Assembly (NCBI RefSeq): GCF_900240265.1 | Contig: NZ_LT964739.1 | Location: 156,561 to 220,560 of the forward strand | Direction of reading: 5' to 3' | DNA from: Galactobacillus timonensis | Lineage (GTDB): Bacteria > Bacillota_I > Bacilli_A > Erysipelotrichales > Erysipelotrichaceae | DNA length: 64,000 bases | In this document: positions 1 to 8,101 of the stretch, one piece after another | Numbering within the stretch: position 1 is the stretch's first letter | Layout: each line of letters starts with the position of its first letter | Notes under the pieces: model-generated | What the model was told of the DNA's origin: nothing | What the model saw: only the letters and a program-made list of their open reading frames with translations | Database searches by the model: none | Position numbers and translations under genes: made by a program

Positions 1-1400
1 AGCTTCTCTTTGCATTTCTTCTTGGATTTCATGTGCGCATAGATGTGATAATGCCCATCCGCTCTTCTACCCATTCCGAACCCCAGATATTTGAACTTCC
101 CACCGTTGGACGCCAGATTGACGATTTTACTCTTCTCCCTGTTTACCTTCAGCTTCAGCTTCCCTTCCAGCATCGTGATACTGCCTTCCAGTATTCTCTC
201 TGCGGCCCTTCTGCTCTTGGCCAGTAGAACAATGTCATCCGCATACCTGATTTCCGGTACTCCTCTGCGTGCATACTCCTGATCAAATTCGTTCAGGTAT
301 ATGTTTGCCAGCAGCGGACTGAGATTCCCGCCTTATGTAGAGCGAGATATTATGCGGAGTTAATTCTATGACATGATCAATTGATGCATGATATGAATTA
401 AACTACTCCGCATAATGTCATTTAGAACTAATGGGGAAATCCGGATGATCCTGATTTTGCGAACAATCCACAAATGTGTTTTCTGCTGCCACTTCTGGTG
501 CTAGGAATGTAATCGCTTCAGCTTCTGACCGGTAATCTGCTACTGCACATTTCAATGTTGAGCAGATAAAATCGATCAACGGATATGCATTATGCAGAGA
601 GATTAATTTGAAAAACCTCTTAAAATGGACAAATCCGTTAATTAACTCAGCATAACGCCATACTCCACATAAGGCGGGTTATGCGGAGCTCGGCATAACC
701 CGCCCTGAGGACTACCCTGGTCTGTTTCGACGACTACTCCGTTTTCCATCACTCCGGCTTTCAGAAACTGCTTAATCAGCTTCATTACCGCTTCGTCCCT
801 AATTGTCTTTCTCAGTTCCCTGATCAGACGATCATGGTTCAGGGTATCGAAATACTTGGACAAATCCAGAACAACTGCCCAGCAATACCCTTCCTCCGCA
901 TATTCTTTTACCTTCATAATGGCCTGCTGTCCACTTCTTCCCGGTCGATAGCCAAAGCTGTTTTCCGCGAATTGTGGCTCATAAAGAGGCGCCAGCACCT
1001 GAGCTATGGCCTGCTGTACAACACGATCCTTAACCGTTGGAATCCCCAGTTTTCTCACTCCTCCATCCGGTTTCGGTATTTCCCTGCGTCTTACGGCTGT
1101 AGGGTGATAGTAGCCACCCATCATCTGTGCCTGAACCTCGGCGAAATGTGTCTCCAGCCATTCCATTGCCTCCGGGATTTTCATCCCATCGACTCCGGCT
1201 GCTCCTCCGTTCCTCCTCACACGCTTCATGGCTTCCTTCATGTTCGGGATTGAACTGATCTCTTCCATGAGGTGCTCGGCCCTGCAACTGCGCTCCCTTT
1301 CCTCGTCTTCCGAATGGCAGATGCTCGACGCTTCCGCATGCTTTTCGCATTCCGTGCTATTCCTCTGTGGACAGCCCATATTCTGGTTTTCTGTTTTCAT
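1..1400 (-). pseudogene. ltrA: Group II intron reverse transcriptase/maturase, split by an insertion
   Basis: The start at 1400 (MKTENQ) follows AAGGAG. The first part carries reverse transcriptase blocks: GGAAGVDGM, IPKPDGGVRKLGIPTVKDR, FGYRPGR, LDLSKYFDTLNHD and QGSPQGG. Reading then breaks into a foreign tail. The continuation lies at 332 down to 1: NLSPLLANIYLNEFD followed by the catalytic YADD motif (IRYADDIVLLAKS), in the same sense and exactly where the protein should resume. A 366-bp insertion therefore separates the QGSPQGG and YADD blocks, and the enzyme cannot be made in one piece. Such proteins drive intron splicing and retrohoming. The C-terminal maturase and endonuclease domains are outside the window. 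Confidence 0.88.
333..698. mobile_element. 366-bp non-coding insertion in the intron RT gene
   Basis: The insertion is flanked by direct repeats CCCGCC (327-332 and 699-704). Removing it restores the RT frame. It contains repeated decamers of the form TTATGYNGAG: 333-342, 350-359 and, inverted, near 404-414, 646-655, 662-672 and 679-698. The right end holds a near-perfect 32-base palindrome (673-704) centred on GAGCTC. No ORF of note lies inside. Paired inverted arms around a short core resemble tyrosine recombinase sites more than a classical IS end. I read it as a small non-autonomous element; the family is unknown to me. Confidence 0.6.
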
Positions 1401-1866
1401 AGCATCTCCTTTCTTTCAATCGGTTACTCAGGATTCATACTGATTCGGCCCTTCACCGCAACTCCCTTTCGGGTTTTCCGGCTACTACGGCCTCGGCTGA
1501 CTTCCGCAGAATCAGCACCGCCTTCAATGTATAGCGATGGTTCCCGTTCCCTTCGGTACTTCTGCGGATCTCCCCGGGTAAGTACGACAACTTTCGTTCC
1601 ATCTACCTGCGCCATTTATACCCATGCAATCCGTGCAGTATTGGATTTCTGCCTATATTGCGGCTTCATCCTTGCATGACTACCTCATATGGCGTTCCTG
1701 TTCGTCAGGCCAGAACTTTGCCCACGCAGTTAGTATGTTCCTGCGCATCCGGCTTCTTTCAGATTCCACCTTGCGATGGACACCCTTGCCTTCGGCTAAC
1801 GATTCCTACTGCCAAGTTCGTAGTGGTCTTTCACCACCTAGTTATCGCCCATGCCGGGCACACGAA

Positions 1867-1912
1867 CAAAAGGCCATGCAGGCACAGAAGTTATCTGTGT
1901 CCCCATGGCCTT
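1867..1912 (-). terminator. Terminator of the zinc-ribbon protein gene, used as intron landing site
   Basis: On the minus strand GGCCATG pairs with CATGGCC and an inner GACACAG pairs with CTGTG; TTTTG follows. It lies 15 bases past the stop of the gene ending at 1927, and the group II intron begins immediately after it. Confidence 0.75.
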
Positions 1913-1926
1913 GTTTGTTAATGATG

Positions 1927-3357
1927 TCAGTTAATCTCGGTTGCCAGCTGTGCCAGCGAATTATTGATGTGCGCCATCGTCTGAATGTAATAGTCATCTT
2001 CCTCCGGCGTCAGTTCGCTTTCATCCACCGCATCCAGCTTGTTCATCGCATCTGCGTACTTGCTCATGAACTCGGCATACCTTACCGCCATCGTCAGGTC
2101 AGATTTGTCATAGCTGCGCATGAAGTCACAGTATGAATCGAAGAACGCCGCATAGCTGTCCATCGCCTCCTTGAACTCCGGGCGGATGCCGGAGGCTGCT
2201 GTTGCCGTGGCTTCCGGTGTCGGCGTCGCTTCCACCGTCGGGGCGGGCGTTGATGTTGGAGTGGGGGCAGCTTCTTCCGTCGCTTCGACAGCAGGTGTTT
2301 CTTCTGCCTGCACGTCGATTTCCATCACATTTCCCATTTTCCGTCGTATGTAGACTCTAACGCCATCGGTTAAAGATCCGCTGAAGTAATCGTCATCGTT
2401 TCTGTAATCCTGATCAAAGCCGGCATCCTTTACCGCTGCCGCATAGGCCTTGAAGGCATCTTCGTCCATATCTGGAACAGTCATGATCAGACGGTCGGAT
2501 GTATCGATCTGGATATTACCGCGGGTCACAGGAGGTTCCGGAAGCTTAGCCGCAAGATCACTGATCGGCCACGTGAACTCTTCATAGTCAGCCGGTGCCG
2601 TAAGCTCAATCTCAACGGTGGAATCGGAACTCTGCGTAACATTAAGAATGTATCCATCCTGGTCCGCCGCCGCATAGGAATCAGTATCATTTTCTGCATC
2701 GACCGTGAATCCCTTGTCTTTGCAGGCACGGACATAAGCCTGATACTGTTCACCATCGAATTTCTGAACAACGACATCCAGCTCCTCATCGTCACTGGTA
2801 ATTACATACCCATACTTCGAATCCGGCTGCGGAAGACGGGCGGAAAGCTCCGTATCGGGCCAGACAAGCTTCTCCTGCTTTTCTGCTTTTACTGTGGTGG
2901 CATACGGAACCGCAAGAACCAGAGCCAAAACGATGAAGATCACTTCCGGAACCTTGGCAAGTGCCGGGACGCGATCCTCTCCCGAAAGCAGTCCCAGCAC
3001 CAGCAGCACGATCTGGGCAATCGCGATCACAAGTGCCAGCGTCTTTCCGGTGAATAATGCGGCGGCGCCGCCGATGATGGCAAGAATCATGAGGAAAATG
3101 ATTGCCTTGTATCCTTTGGTGTGACGGAAGGCACGGACAGCTTCCTTCTTCTTCTCTTCCAGGCTGTCCTGGTACTGCTGCTGTTTGAGGCTGGCTTCCT
3201 GAAGCTTCGCCTCATCTTTCACGGTAACGATTGTTTCCTTCTTTTCGTCGTCGACCGCGACATTCTTGCCGCAGTACGGACATGTCGCAATCTTCTTTCC
3301 CTCTTCGACCTGCAGCTCTGCGCCGCAGTACGGGCATTCCATCTTGATAAGCTTCAT
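1927..3357 (-). CDS. Zinc-ribbon membrane protein with DUF6591-like C-terminus
   Basis: 476 residues. The N-terminus has two CPYCG knuckles (residues about 8-12 and 26-30), a zinc ribbon. A charged linker follows (40-80), then three hydrophobic segments (about 85-160). The extracellular part has two similar blocks (about 165-250 and 260-345, each with WPxxxLxAxLPxP), a Thr/Pro-rich linker and a helical end (SGIRPEFKEAMDSYAAFFDSY) that resembles DUF6591. Its ATG overlaps the stop of the MerR gene by 4 bp, so the two are translationally coupled. The function is unknown; zinc-ribbon membrane proteins of this kind often act in envelope stress. The terminator follows at 1912-1867. Confidence 0.8.
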   Translation of the reverse strand: MKLIKMECPYCGAELQVEEGKKIATCPYCGKNVAVDDEKKETIVTVKDEAKLQEASLKQQQYQDSLEEKKKEAVRAFRHTKGYKAIIFLMILAIIGGAAALFTGKTLALVIAIAQIVLLVLGLLSGEDRVPALAKVPEVIFIVLALVLAVPYATTVKAEKQEKLVWPDTELSARLPQPDSKYGYVITSDDEELDVVVQKFDGEQYQAYVRACKDKGFTVDAENDTDSYAAADQDGYILNVTQSSDSTVEIELTAPADYEEFTWPISDLAAKLPEPPVTRGNIQIDTSDRLIMTVPDMDEDAFKAYAAAVKDAGFDQDYRNDDDYFSGSLTDGVRVYIRRKMGNVMEIDVQAEETPAVEATEEAAPTPTSTPAPTVEATPTPEATATAASGIRPEFKEAMDSYAAFFDSYCDFMRSYDKSDLTMAVRYAEFMSKYADAMNKLDAVDESELTPEEDDYYIQTMAHINNSLAQLATEIN

Positions 3358-3782
3358 AAATTTTCCCCCTCTTTCTTCTGAATGAGCTGATCCAGTTTCA
3401 TTACCTGCGTGTCGATTCTGTTTCTGGAACGGATGAGACGGTTTCTGGCGCCCCGAAGGACAGCTGCCGCATCCGCCTGCTCTTCATTGATCAGTGTCCT
3501 GATTTCCTTCAGCGTCAGACCCGCCTCCTGATAGGTGAGTATCAGTTTCAGCCGTTCAAGGGAACTGTCGGTATACATCTTTTCCTGCTGTTTTCCCTTA
3601 CGTGCCGCCGGCTTCAGCAGATCGATTTTGTCGTAGAAATACAGTCTCTTTCTCGTGATGCCGAAAGCGGCGCATACTTCATGAACACTCATCATCTGTT
3701 CGCATTCTCTGCTATTGACCTTACCCCCGTTCCCTTGGGGAACTGTCAAGCCGTGTTCGTCGCAATCTGTCATGGATTTCAT
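3354..3782 (-). CDS. MerR-family transcriptional regulator
   Basis: 142 residues from the upstream ATG (3782, with GGAGGG 8 bases before it), or 113 from the double ATG at 3695/3692. The region after MMSVHEV holds the MerR winged helix (VCAAFGITRKRLYFYDKIDLL) followed by a coiled coil. A MerR-type promoter lies inside the longer reading frame (3718-3749), which makes the shorter form at 3695 or 3692 plausible, although that start has only a weak ribosome site. It overlaps the zinc-ribbon gene by 4 bp (ATGA). No effector-binding domain follows, so the signal is not predictable. It probably regulates its own operon. Confidence 0.85.
   Translation of the reverse strand: MKSMTDCDEHGLTVPQGNGGKVNSRECEQMMSVHEVCAAFGITRKRLYFYDKIDLLKPAARKGKQQEKMYTDSSLERLKLILTYQEAGLTLKEIRTLINEEQADAAAVLRGARNRLIRSRNRIDTQVMKLDQLIQKKEGENL
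3718..3749 (-). promoter_or_regulatory. MerR-type promoter with long spacer and dyad
   Basis: On the minus strand TTGACA and TAAGGT are separated by 20 bases. The spacer contains the perfect dyad GTTCCCcaaGGGAAC (3729-3743). A 19-20 bp spacer with a dyad and a TAAGGT -10 box is the hallmark of MerR-controlled promoters such as Pmer. Transcription would start near 3710, just ahead of the ATG pair at 3695/3692. Confidence 0.7.
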
Positions 3783-3863
3783 GTGTTTTTCCCTCCATAA
3801 CAGGACCTGTTTATTTCGCGAACCCTAAAAGCCATGCAGGAAAATGCGGCGCACAAAAGAAAA

Positions 3864-3892
3864 CCCCTGCACCAGCCGGGCTGGTTCAGAGG
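3864..3892 (-). terminator. Terminator after the ABC transporter remnant
   Basis: On the minus strand an arm containing CTGAACCAGCC pairs with GGCTGGTGCAG, and GGGGTTTTC follows. It lies 28 bases past the stop at 3920. Confidence 0.75.
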
Positions 3893-3919
3893 TCACAAAC
3901 ACAATGGAAATCAGATTAA

Positions 3920-4322
3920 TCAGGAAAGCTCAACGGCACCGGTATAAAGCCCGTAGTACATGCCTTTTTTGGCCATGAGCTTCTCATGGCTGCCACGCTC
4001 GATGATTCTTCCATGATCAAGAACCATGATGACATCGGCATTGCCAACCGTAGACAGGCGGTGGGCAATGACGAATACCGCTCTGCCCTTCATCAGATTG
4101 TCCATACCGTCCTGAACAATCTTTTCGGTACGCGTATCAATCGATGAAGTTGCTTCATCAAGGATCATGACGGGCGGATCGCTGATCGCAGCTCTGGCAA
4201 TGGAAAGCAGCTGACGCTGTCCCTGCGACAGACCGCTGCCGTCGCCTGAGGAGTGCCGAAGCGGATATTGTCCATCACGGTGCCGGTGAAGAGGTTGGCC
4301 TCCTTAGCGACAAAAGGAGAAT
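3920..4322 (-). pseudogene. ABC transporter ATPase remnant
   Basis: Only the C-terminal half of an exporter ATPase domain is left. Residues matching VAKEANLFTGTVMDNIRFG lie at about 4320-4265. A gap in the domain follows, then the signature GDGSGLSQGQRQLLSIARA in another frame, Walker B (VMILDEATSSID) and the H-loop (FVIAHRLST). The 30 or so residues normally between DNIRFG and the signature are missing, and the membrane domain and Walker A are gone. The 5' edge abuts the stop of the ada-like gene at 4323. The Q-loop position reads K rather than Q. This is debris of a multidrug-type ABC exporter. Confidence 0.85.
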
Positions 4323-5384
4323 TTACTTCACTCCTTTGGAATACTCTTGTTCCATCTGCAGCAGATATTTCTTGGCTTCGATGCCCGCCGCATATCCGCT
4401 CAGGCTTCCATCTGCACCGATCACGCGGTGACATGGAATCAGAATCAGAATCGGATTGCAGTGATTCGCCATTCCGACAGCGCGCGAAGCCTTCTTGTTT
4501 CCTGTCACTTCTGCCAGCTCGCCATAGGTTCGCGTCACACCATAGGGAATATCGCAAAGATGTTCCCATACATTTTTCTGAAACCCGGTTCCTTCCGGGC
4601 GAACCGGCAGATCAAAGCTGCGCCGTTTCCCTGAAAAATACTCGTTCAGCTGCGCCTCGGTGTCCATCACGAGACTGCCCGAAGTATGATCCGCAAGAAT
4701 CCGGTCCGCCGGGATCTGATCAGCTTCCGCCCCGGCCTCCCTGCGTTCACGGGATGCCTGCTCCACACAGAGGACAGCATCCTTTGAAGCAATGATCCGC
4801 AGTGGGCCGATCGGAGTATCCAGGACGCTGCGACTGATGTTATGTGCAAAAATCTGCCGGTATCTTGCCGGGGTCATTCCTATCAGTCTGCGGAAATGAT
4901 CATAGAATTCTGACAGATTCTCATATCCCGCCATGCCGGCCGCATCCACAATCTCACTGCCGTCCTCCAGCATCTTCCGTGCCGCGCCGATTCTTACCTG
5001 AATCAGATATTCCGACGGCGTAATGTCATACTGCTGCTTGAAAACCTGCGTCAGATGCTTGCGGCTCACGCCCGTTTCCTTCATGTCTCTTTCAAGCGTC
5101 GCACGGTCATTGTAATGCCTCTCCAGCAGTTCTTTCGTTCGCTGTGAAAGTTCCAGGGCCGGATCATACTGCAGAAGATCGGGACGGCAGCGTTTGCATG
5201 GCCGAAACCCGGCCTTTTCTGCTTCTTCCCTGGTTCTGAAAAAGACAACATGATCTCTTTGGGGGAGTTTTGATTTACAGGATGGCCGGCAGTAAATGCC
5301 GGTCGTCTTCACACCGTAGAAAAACTGCCCGTCACAGGACGCATCACAGTTTCTTACCGCTCTCCACATTTCTTCATCATTCAT
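4323..5384 (-). CDS. ada: Bifunctional Ada-type activator / methylated-DNA-cysteine methyltransferase
   Basis: 353 residues, full length for the family. The N-terminal Ada zinc domain has the four-cysteine pattern (TTGIYCRPSCKSKLP and FRPCKRCRPDL, about 31-70). An AraC-type helix-turn-helix follows (about 85-180, with GYENLSEFYDHFRRLIGMTPARYR). The C-terminal methyltransferase has the acceptor motif IPCHRVIGADG (about 318-328) and ends SLSGYAAGIEAKKYLL. It removes methyl groups from O6-methylguanine and phosphotriesters and, once methylated, activates repair genes. Start ATG at 5384 with AGAGGAG upstream. The ABC remnant lies directly downstream, an old deletion junction. Confidence 0.95.
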   Translation of the reverse strand: MNDEEMWRAVRNCDASCDGQFFYGVKTTGIYCRPSCKSKLPQRDHVVFFRTREEAEKAGFRPCKRCRPDLLQYDPALELSQRTKELLERHYNDRATLERDMKETGVSRKHLTQVFKQQYDITPSEYLIQVRIGAARKMLEDGSEIVDAAGMAGYENLSEFYDHFRRLIGMTPARYRQIFAHNISRSVLDTPIGPLRIIASKDAVLCVEQASRERREAGAEADQIPADRILADHTSGSLVMDTEAQLNEYFSGKRRSFDLPVRPEGTGFQKNVWEHLCDIPYGVTRTYGELAEVTGNKKASRAVGMANHCNPILILIPCHRVIGADGSLSGYAAGIEAKKYLLQMEQEYSKGVK

Positions 5385-5512
5385 AGTCGTGCTCCTCTGC
5401 CCAGCTCTGCTCTTTCAGAGGCAACTCTACCATATGACTCATATTGTATTCTTCCAGAAAAGGCGGATTCAATTTTCAAACGCAGGACGCAAAAAAAATC
5501 CAAAGAAACAAG

Positions 5513-5548
5513 CAAAAAACCGGCCCCACATTTCTGCAGGAAACCGGC
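5513..5548 (-). terminator. Possible terminator after the lipoprotein gene
   Basis: On the minus strand CCGGTTTC can pair with GGGGCCGG using G-T pairs, and TTTTTTG follows. The stem is modest. It lies about 100 bases past the stop at 5646. Confidence 0.4.
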
Positions 5549-5645
5549 GTACAGATAGCTGTCTGCTAACGTATATGCCTACCCCTCTTCCGTGGTATTC
5601 TGGCATCCGGGTGCGGCCCGCTGAATCTGATAAATATACAGTAAT

Positions 5646-6239
5646 TTACTGTGCTGCAACGGCGATGGCTGCTCCGAGATAGGTCACCGCTTCATCGCCA
5701 GTCAACGGCTGCCCGGCATAAATGTTGCCATTGATGTCATAAACGTAGCAGGTTCCATCTTCCGGCTCAGCCAGGCCAATCACAATCGGGTCACCCGTAT
5801 AGACATCTGCACCGCTGAATACCGTAAGAGAAACGGTCGAGCCGTCTTCAGCTTCCACATCTTCTCTTTCAGTTCCATCCGCCGTCACCTGAATCGTCCA
5901 CAGGCCACTGTTGTTTGCATCAACCAGCGTTGCGTAGGTATTTCCGGACGGAGCAGTATATGTCGCAAGCACAAGCTCATCACCGTCAGCATTCTGCGCA
6001 TATACGGCGGCGGTGACCATGTCACCCGTCACATCATTGAGCGAGAATCCTTCCGAGTCTGCAGATTCTTCCGATTCCGCTGTTTCCTCTGAAGCATAGG
6101 CATCCTCTGTCTCAGCCGGTTCAGAATATGTCGCAGTGTCATCTTCCACTGCGCCATCGGAAGCGCTTCCGCAGCCCGCCGCCATCGTAGCTGCCATCGC
6201 AGCAGCCATCATAATACCCATCAGTTTCTTGTACGTCAT
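5646..6239 (-). CDS. Secreted lipoprotein of unknown function
   Basis: 197 residues. The signal peptide (KKLMGIMMAAAMAATMAAGC) ends in a lipobox-like MAAGC with the lipidated Cys near residue 23. An acidic low-complexity linker follows (about 27-65), then a compact domain (about 66-195) with TAAVYAQNADGDELVL and TCYVYDINGNIYAGQPLTG. It is anchored outside the membrane. I do not recognise the domain. A -35/-10 pair lies at 6334-6361, and an IS30 element starts 18 bases further upstream. Before that insertion the gene lay directly downstream of the sensor kinase gene that ends at 8102, so it may belong to that locus. Confidence 0.75.
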   Translation of the reverse strand: MTYKKLMGIMMAAAMAATMAAGCGSASDGAVEDDTATYSEPAETEDAYASEETAESEESADSEGFSLNDVTGDMVTAAVYAQNADGDELVLATYTAPSGNTYATLVDANNSGLWTIQVTADGTEREDVEAEDGSTVSLTVFSGADVYTGDPIVIGLAEPEDGTCYVYDINGNIYAGQPLTGDEAVTYLGAAIAVAAQ

Positions 6240-6333
6240 TCCTTCTCTCCTTTTTCTTTTGGTTCCATATCTGCCAGTCCATTCGAGCGCAGTTCTATCT
6301 GCAGATTACGAACAGACAGCAGCGGAGCCGTTT

Positions 6334-6361
6334 TTTATACTACCGTTGCCTTAGAGTGCAA
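6334..6361 (-). promoter_or_regulatory. Promoter of the lipoprotein gene
   Basis: On the minus strand TTGCAC, 16 bases, then TATAAA. Two GTGCRAAA repeats lie at its upstream edge (6356 and 6366 on the plus strand), and the IS30 element begins at 6380. The insertion separates this core promoter from a motif that is shared with another gene (see 8044-8084). Confidence 0.55.
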
Positions 6362-6379
6362 AATAGTGCGAAAAAATGG

Positions 6380-8042
6380 CTGAAGTGAAAAGTTAAATTC
6401 CACTTCAGAAGATCGGTGGAAATTAATCTTACAGAAGCGATGAACAGAGGAAAATTTGGCTCTGCGTCATCGCTTTTTGCTTGTATTTCCACTTTTTTGA
6501 CCCCAAAATATAAGTGTAAAGAGATCTAAAGAGACGCATTGAAAACCAGTGAACTTTTAGCAGTTCATTGTCGTGAAAGAGTAATATCCACTGGCGGATC
6601 GACGGCTTTCGCTAAATTATCGTATCTTTAGAACGTATGGCTTCAGAATCACTTCGTCTGGATTTGAAATGTTTTGAAGCCCAAATTCATAGAATTTCTT
6701 TGCCGTTGCCGGGCTAAGAAATTCAAGGAGCTGAAAGGATGATTTTCCATTCAGCTTTTCTTTTAGGTAAGAATCGATATTTGATGAAATGATATTGCAT
6801 GCATACTGATCGATAACACCAATCGCTTTCAGATCGCATTCCTTGGGACAGATTTCCCGAAGAAGCAGGTGCACGTTCTCGAGAGAGCCTTTCTGCCATG
6901 AAGCCATCGGGTCGCAGAAGAACATCCTTGTCCTTCGAGTTCCGTCGGATCTGATTTCAGCCTGGTTGGCGCATGTAAATTCTGTGCCTCGGTCTGTCTT
7001 AAGAACTTCAACTTCCTTGTTGAACAAATCATGTCCAAGGATTTCATCAAGAAGATTAATACCTGCAAGCATATTGAGCGATGTTTTCGTTTCGTGATAC
7101 AGGCAGAGCAGCAGATCGTAACGGAGAAACTTGAAGGTTTGAATGAATGGACCATTGGTTGGATCGTTATATACGGTATCCATCTGTACAACCCGGGCAT
7201 AAGGATTTGCGTACATGTATTCGTCGTATTCCTTACTGGTCCGGCCTTTCGTATAGGAAAGATCTTTGCGAGGCTTAAACTGCCGCTTTTTGGAGGGGAC
7301 TCTTCTCACCTGCTTTTTCAGATCAAGACAGTTGATGGGAATACCGGCTTCTGTAAACACACCGGTTTCGATATATGTATAAATAGTTTTTTCGCTCAGG
7401 CCGATCTCCGGATGGGCTTCCAGGATAGCGTAAACGGATTGTCCTTTATCAAGCAGGGGCTTGATCAGCTCACCGAGTTCCCGTATCGTGCTTGCCGTGG
7501 CGTTAACACCAGCCCGCGATTCCACGAGGGTATCACGGTAAGCAGAGTGCGCATGATCGGCATAATATCTGAACTTATCAAATCGACAGCTGCTGTATTT
7601 CGAGCACCCGTTGCAGGCCCCGGGGGAACGATCTCTTCTGGTACAGGTGAATTGAACATAGCCCTGGCATTGAATTGTGCAGATCCTGTTGAACCTGCAA
7701 TGTGCATAGGAGGCACATTCAAGAGGAAGCCTGCACTTGTATGTAAGCTCCCTGTGCAGCTTAATCTCTTTGCCGATTGTAGACTTATCCTTGCCGAGAA
7801 GATCAGCCATGGTTTTCTTACTGGATCCATTTTCGATGCCTTTTTGAATGATCTGACGATCGCCAAAAGTAAGATGCGATTGTTTATTGGCGGCTTCCAT
7901 ATAGGAACCTCCTTTCGTGAAGAAGCCGTCGACCCTACGAATATGATACAGGGAGAATGAAGGATTTAATTCAACTGGAAGTTACTGAAAGACATACTTC
8001 TACTTAGCACTCCCTGAAGTGGAATTTAACTTTTCACTTCAG
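6380..8042 (-). mobile_element. IS30-family insertion sequence, complete
   Basis: Perfect 28-base terminal inverted repeats (6380-6407 and 8015-8042) begin CTGAAGTG; each arm is itself nearly palindromic. It is flanked by AGTGCGAAAAAATG on both sides (6365-6378 and 8043-8056), which suggests a target duplication of about 14-15 bp. That is much longer than the 2-3 bp usual for IS30. One transposase gene fills it. Confidence 0.85.
6617..7900 (-). CDS. IS30-family transposase
   Basis: 427 residues, intact. The N-terminal helix-turn-helix (LTFGDRQIIQKGIENGSSKK, then KDKSTIGKEIKLHR) matches the IS30 pattern. A cysteine-rich segment follows (about 55-110: CASYAHC, CTIQCQGY, ACNGCSKYSSC). The DDE catalytic core follows, with VVQMDTVY (D), LKTDRGTEF (D) and WQKGSLENVHLLLR (E). 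It catalyses transposition of the surrounding element. Terminal repeats lie on both sides and no frameshift is seen. Confidence 0.93.
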   Translation of the reverse strand: MEAANKQSHLTFGDRQIIQKGIENGSSKKTMADLLGKDKSTIGKEIKLHRELTYKCRLPLECASYAHCRFNRICTIQCQGYVQFTCTRRDRSPGACNGCSKYSSCRFDKFRYYADHAHSAYRDTLVESRAGVNATASTIRELGELIKPLLDKGQSVYAILEAHPEIGLSEKTIYTYIETGVFTEAGIPINCLDLKKQVRRVPSKKRQFKPRKDLSYTKGRTSKEYDEYMYANPYARVVQMDTVYNDPTNGPFIQTFKFLRYDLLLCLYHETKTSLNMLAGINLLDEILGHDLFNKEVEVLKTDRGTEFTCANQAEIRSDGTRRTRMFFCDPMASWQKGSLENVHLLLREICPKECDLKAIGVIDQYACNIISSNIDSYLKEKLNGKSSFQLLEFLSPATAKKFYEFGLQNISNPDEVILKPYVLKIR

Positions 8043-8043
8043 A

Positions 8044-8084
8044 GTGCGAAAAAATGACGTATTTTGGAAAGAATGGTACTTGAC
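8044..8084 (-). promoter_or_regulatory. Conserved upstream element, copy A
   Basis: On the plus strand GTGCGAAA, a 23-base spacer, then GGTACTTGAC. The same two blocks occur at 15080-15109 with a 12-base spacer, an 11-base difference close to one helical turn. This copy lay upstream of the lipoprotein promoter before IS30 inserted. It could be an activator site, perhaps for the LytTR regulator of this locus. That link is inference. Confidence 0.4.
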
Positions 8085-8101
8085 AGCCGGAGAAAGGACC
8101 A

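Larger units (their letters stand above)
1..1863 (-). mobile_element. Group II intron, 3' end outside the window
   Basis: The minus strand at 1863 begins GTGCCCGGCATGGGCGAT, a typical bacterial group II intron 5' end (GUG start, G-rich domain I). About 460 bases of RNA domain precede the reverse transcriptase gene, and the intron runs off the left edge before domains V and VI. It starts three bases after the T-run side of the terminator of the zinc-ribbon membrane protein gene. Insertion directly after a terminator hairpin is the known habit of class C group II introns. The class itself is an inference, since domain V is not visible. Confidence 0.8.

Noticed and set aside
1424..1615. 63-codon minus-strand frame upstream of the intron RT
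   Set aside because: It lies in the structured RNA domains of the group II intron; such frames are incidental.
7031..7960. 309-codon plus-strand frame in the IS30 element
   Set aside because: Antisense to the IS30 transposase core; composition is that of a shadow frame.
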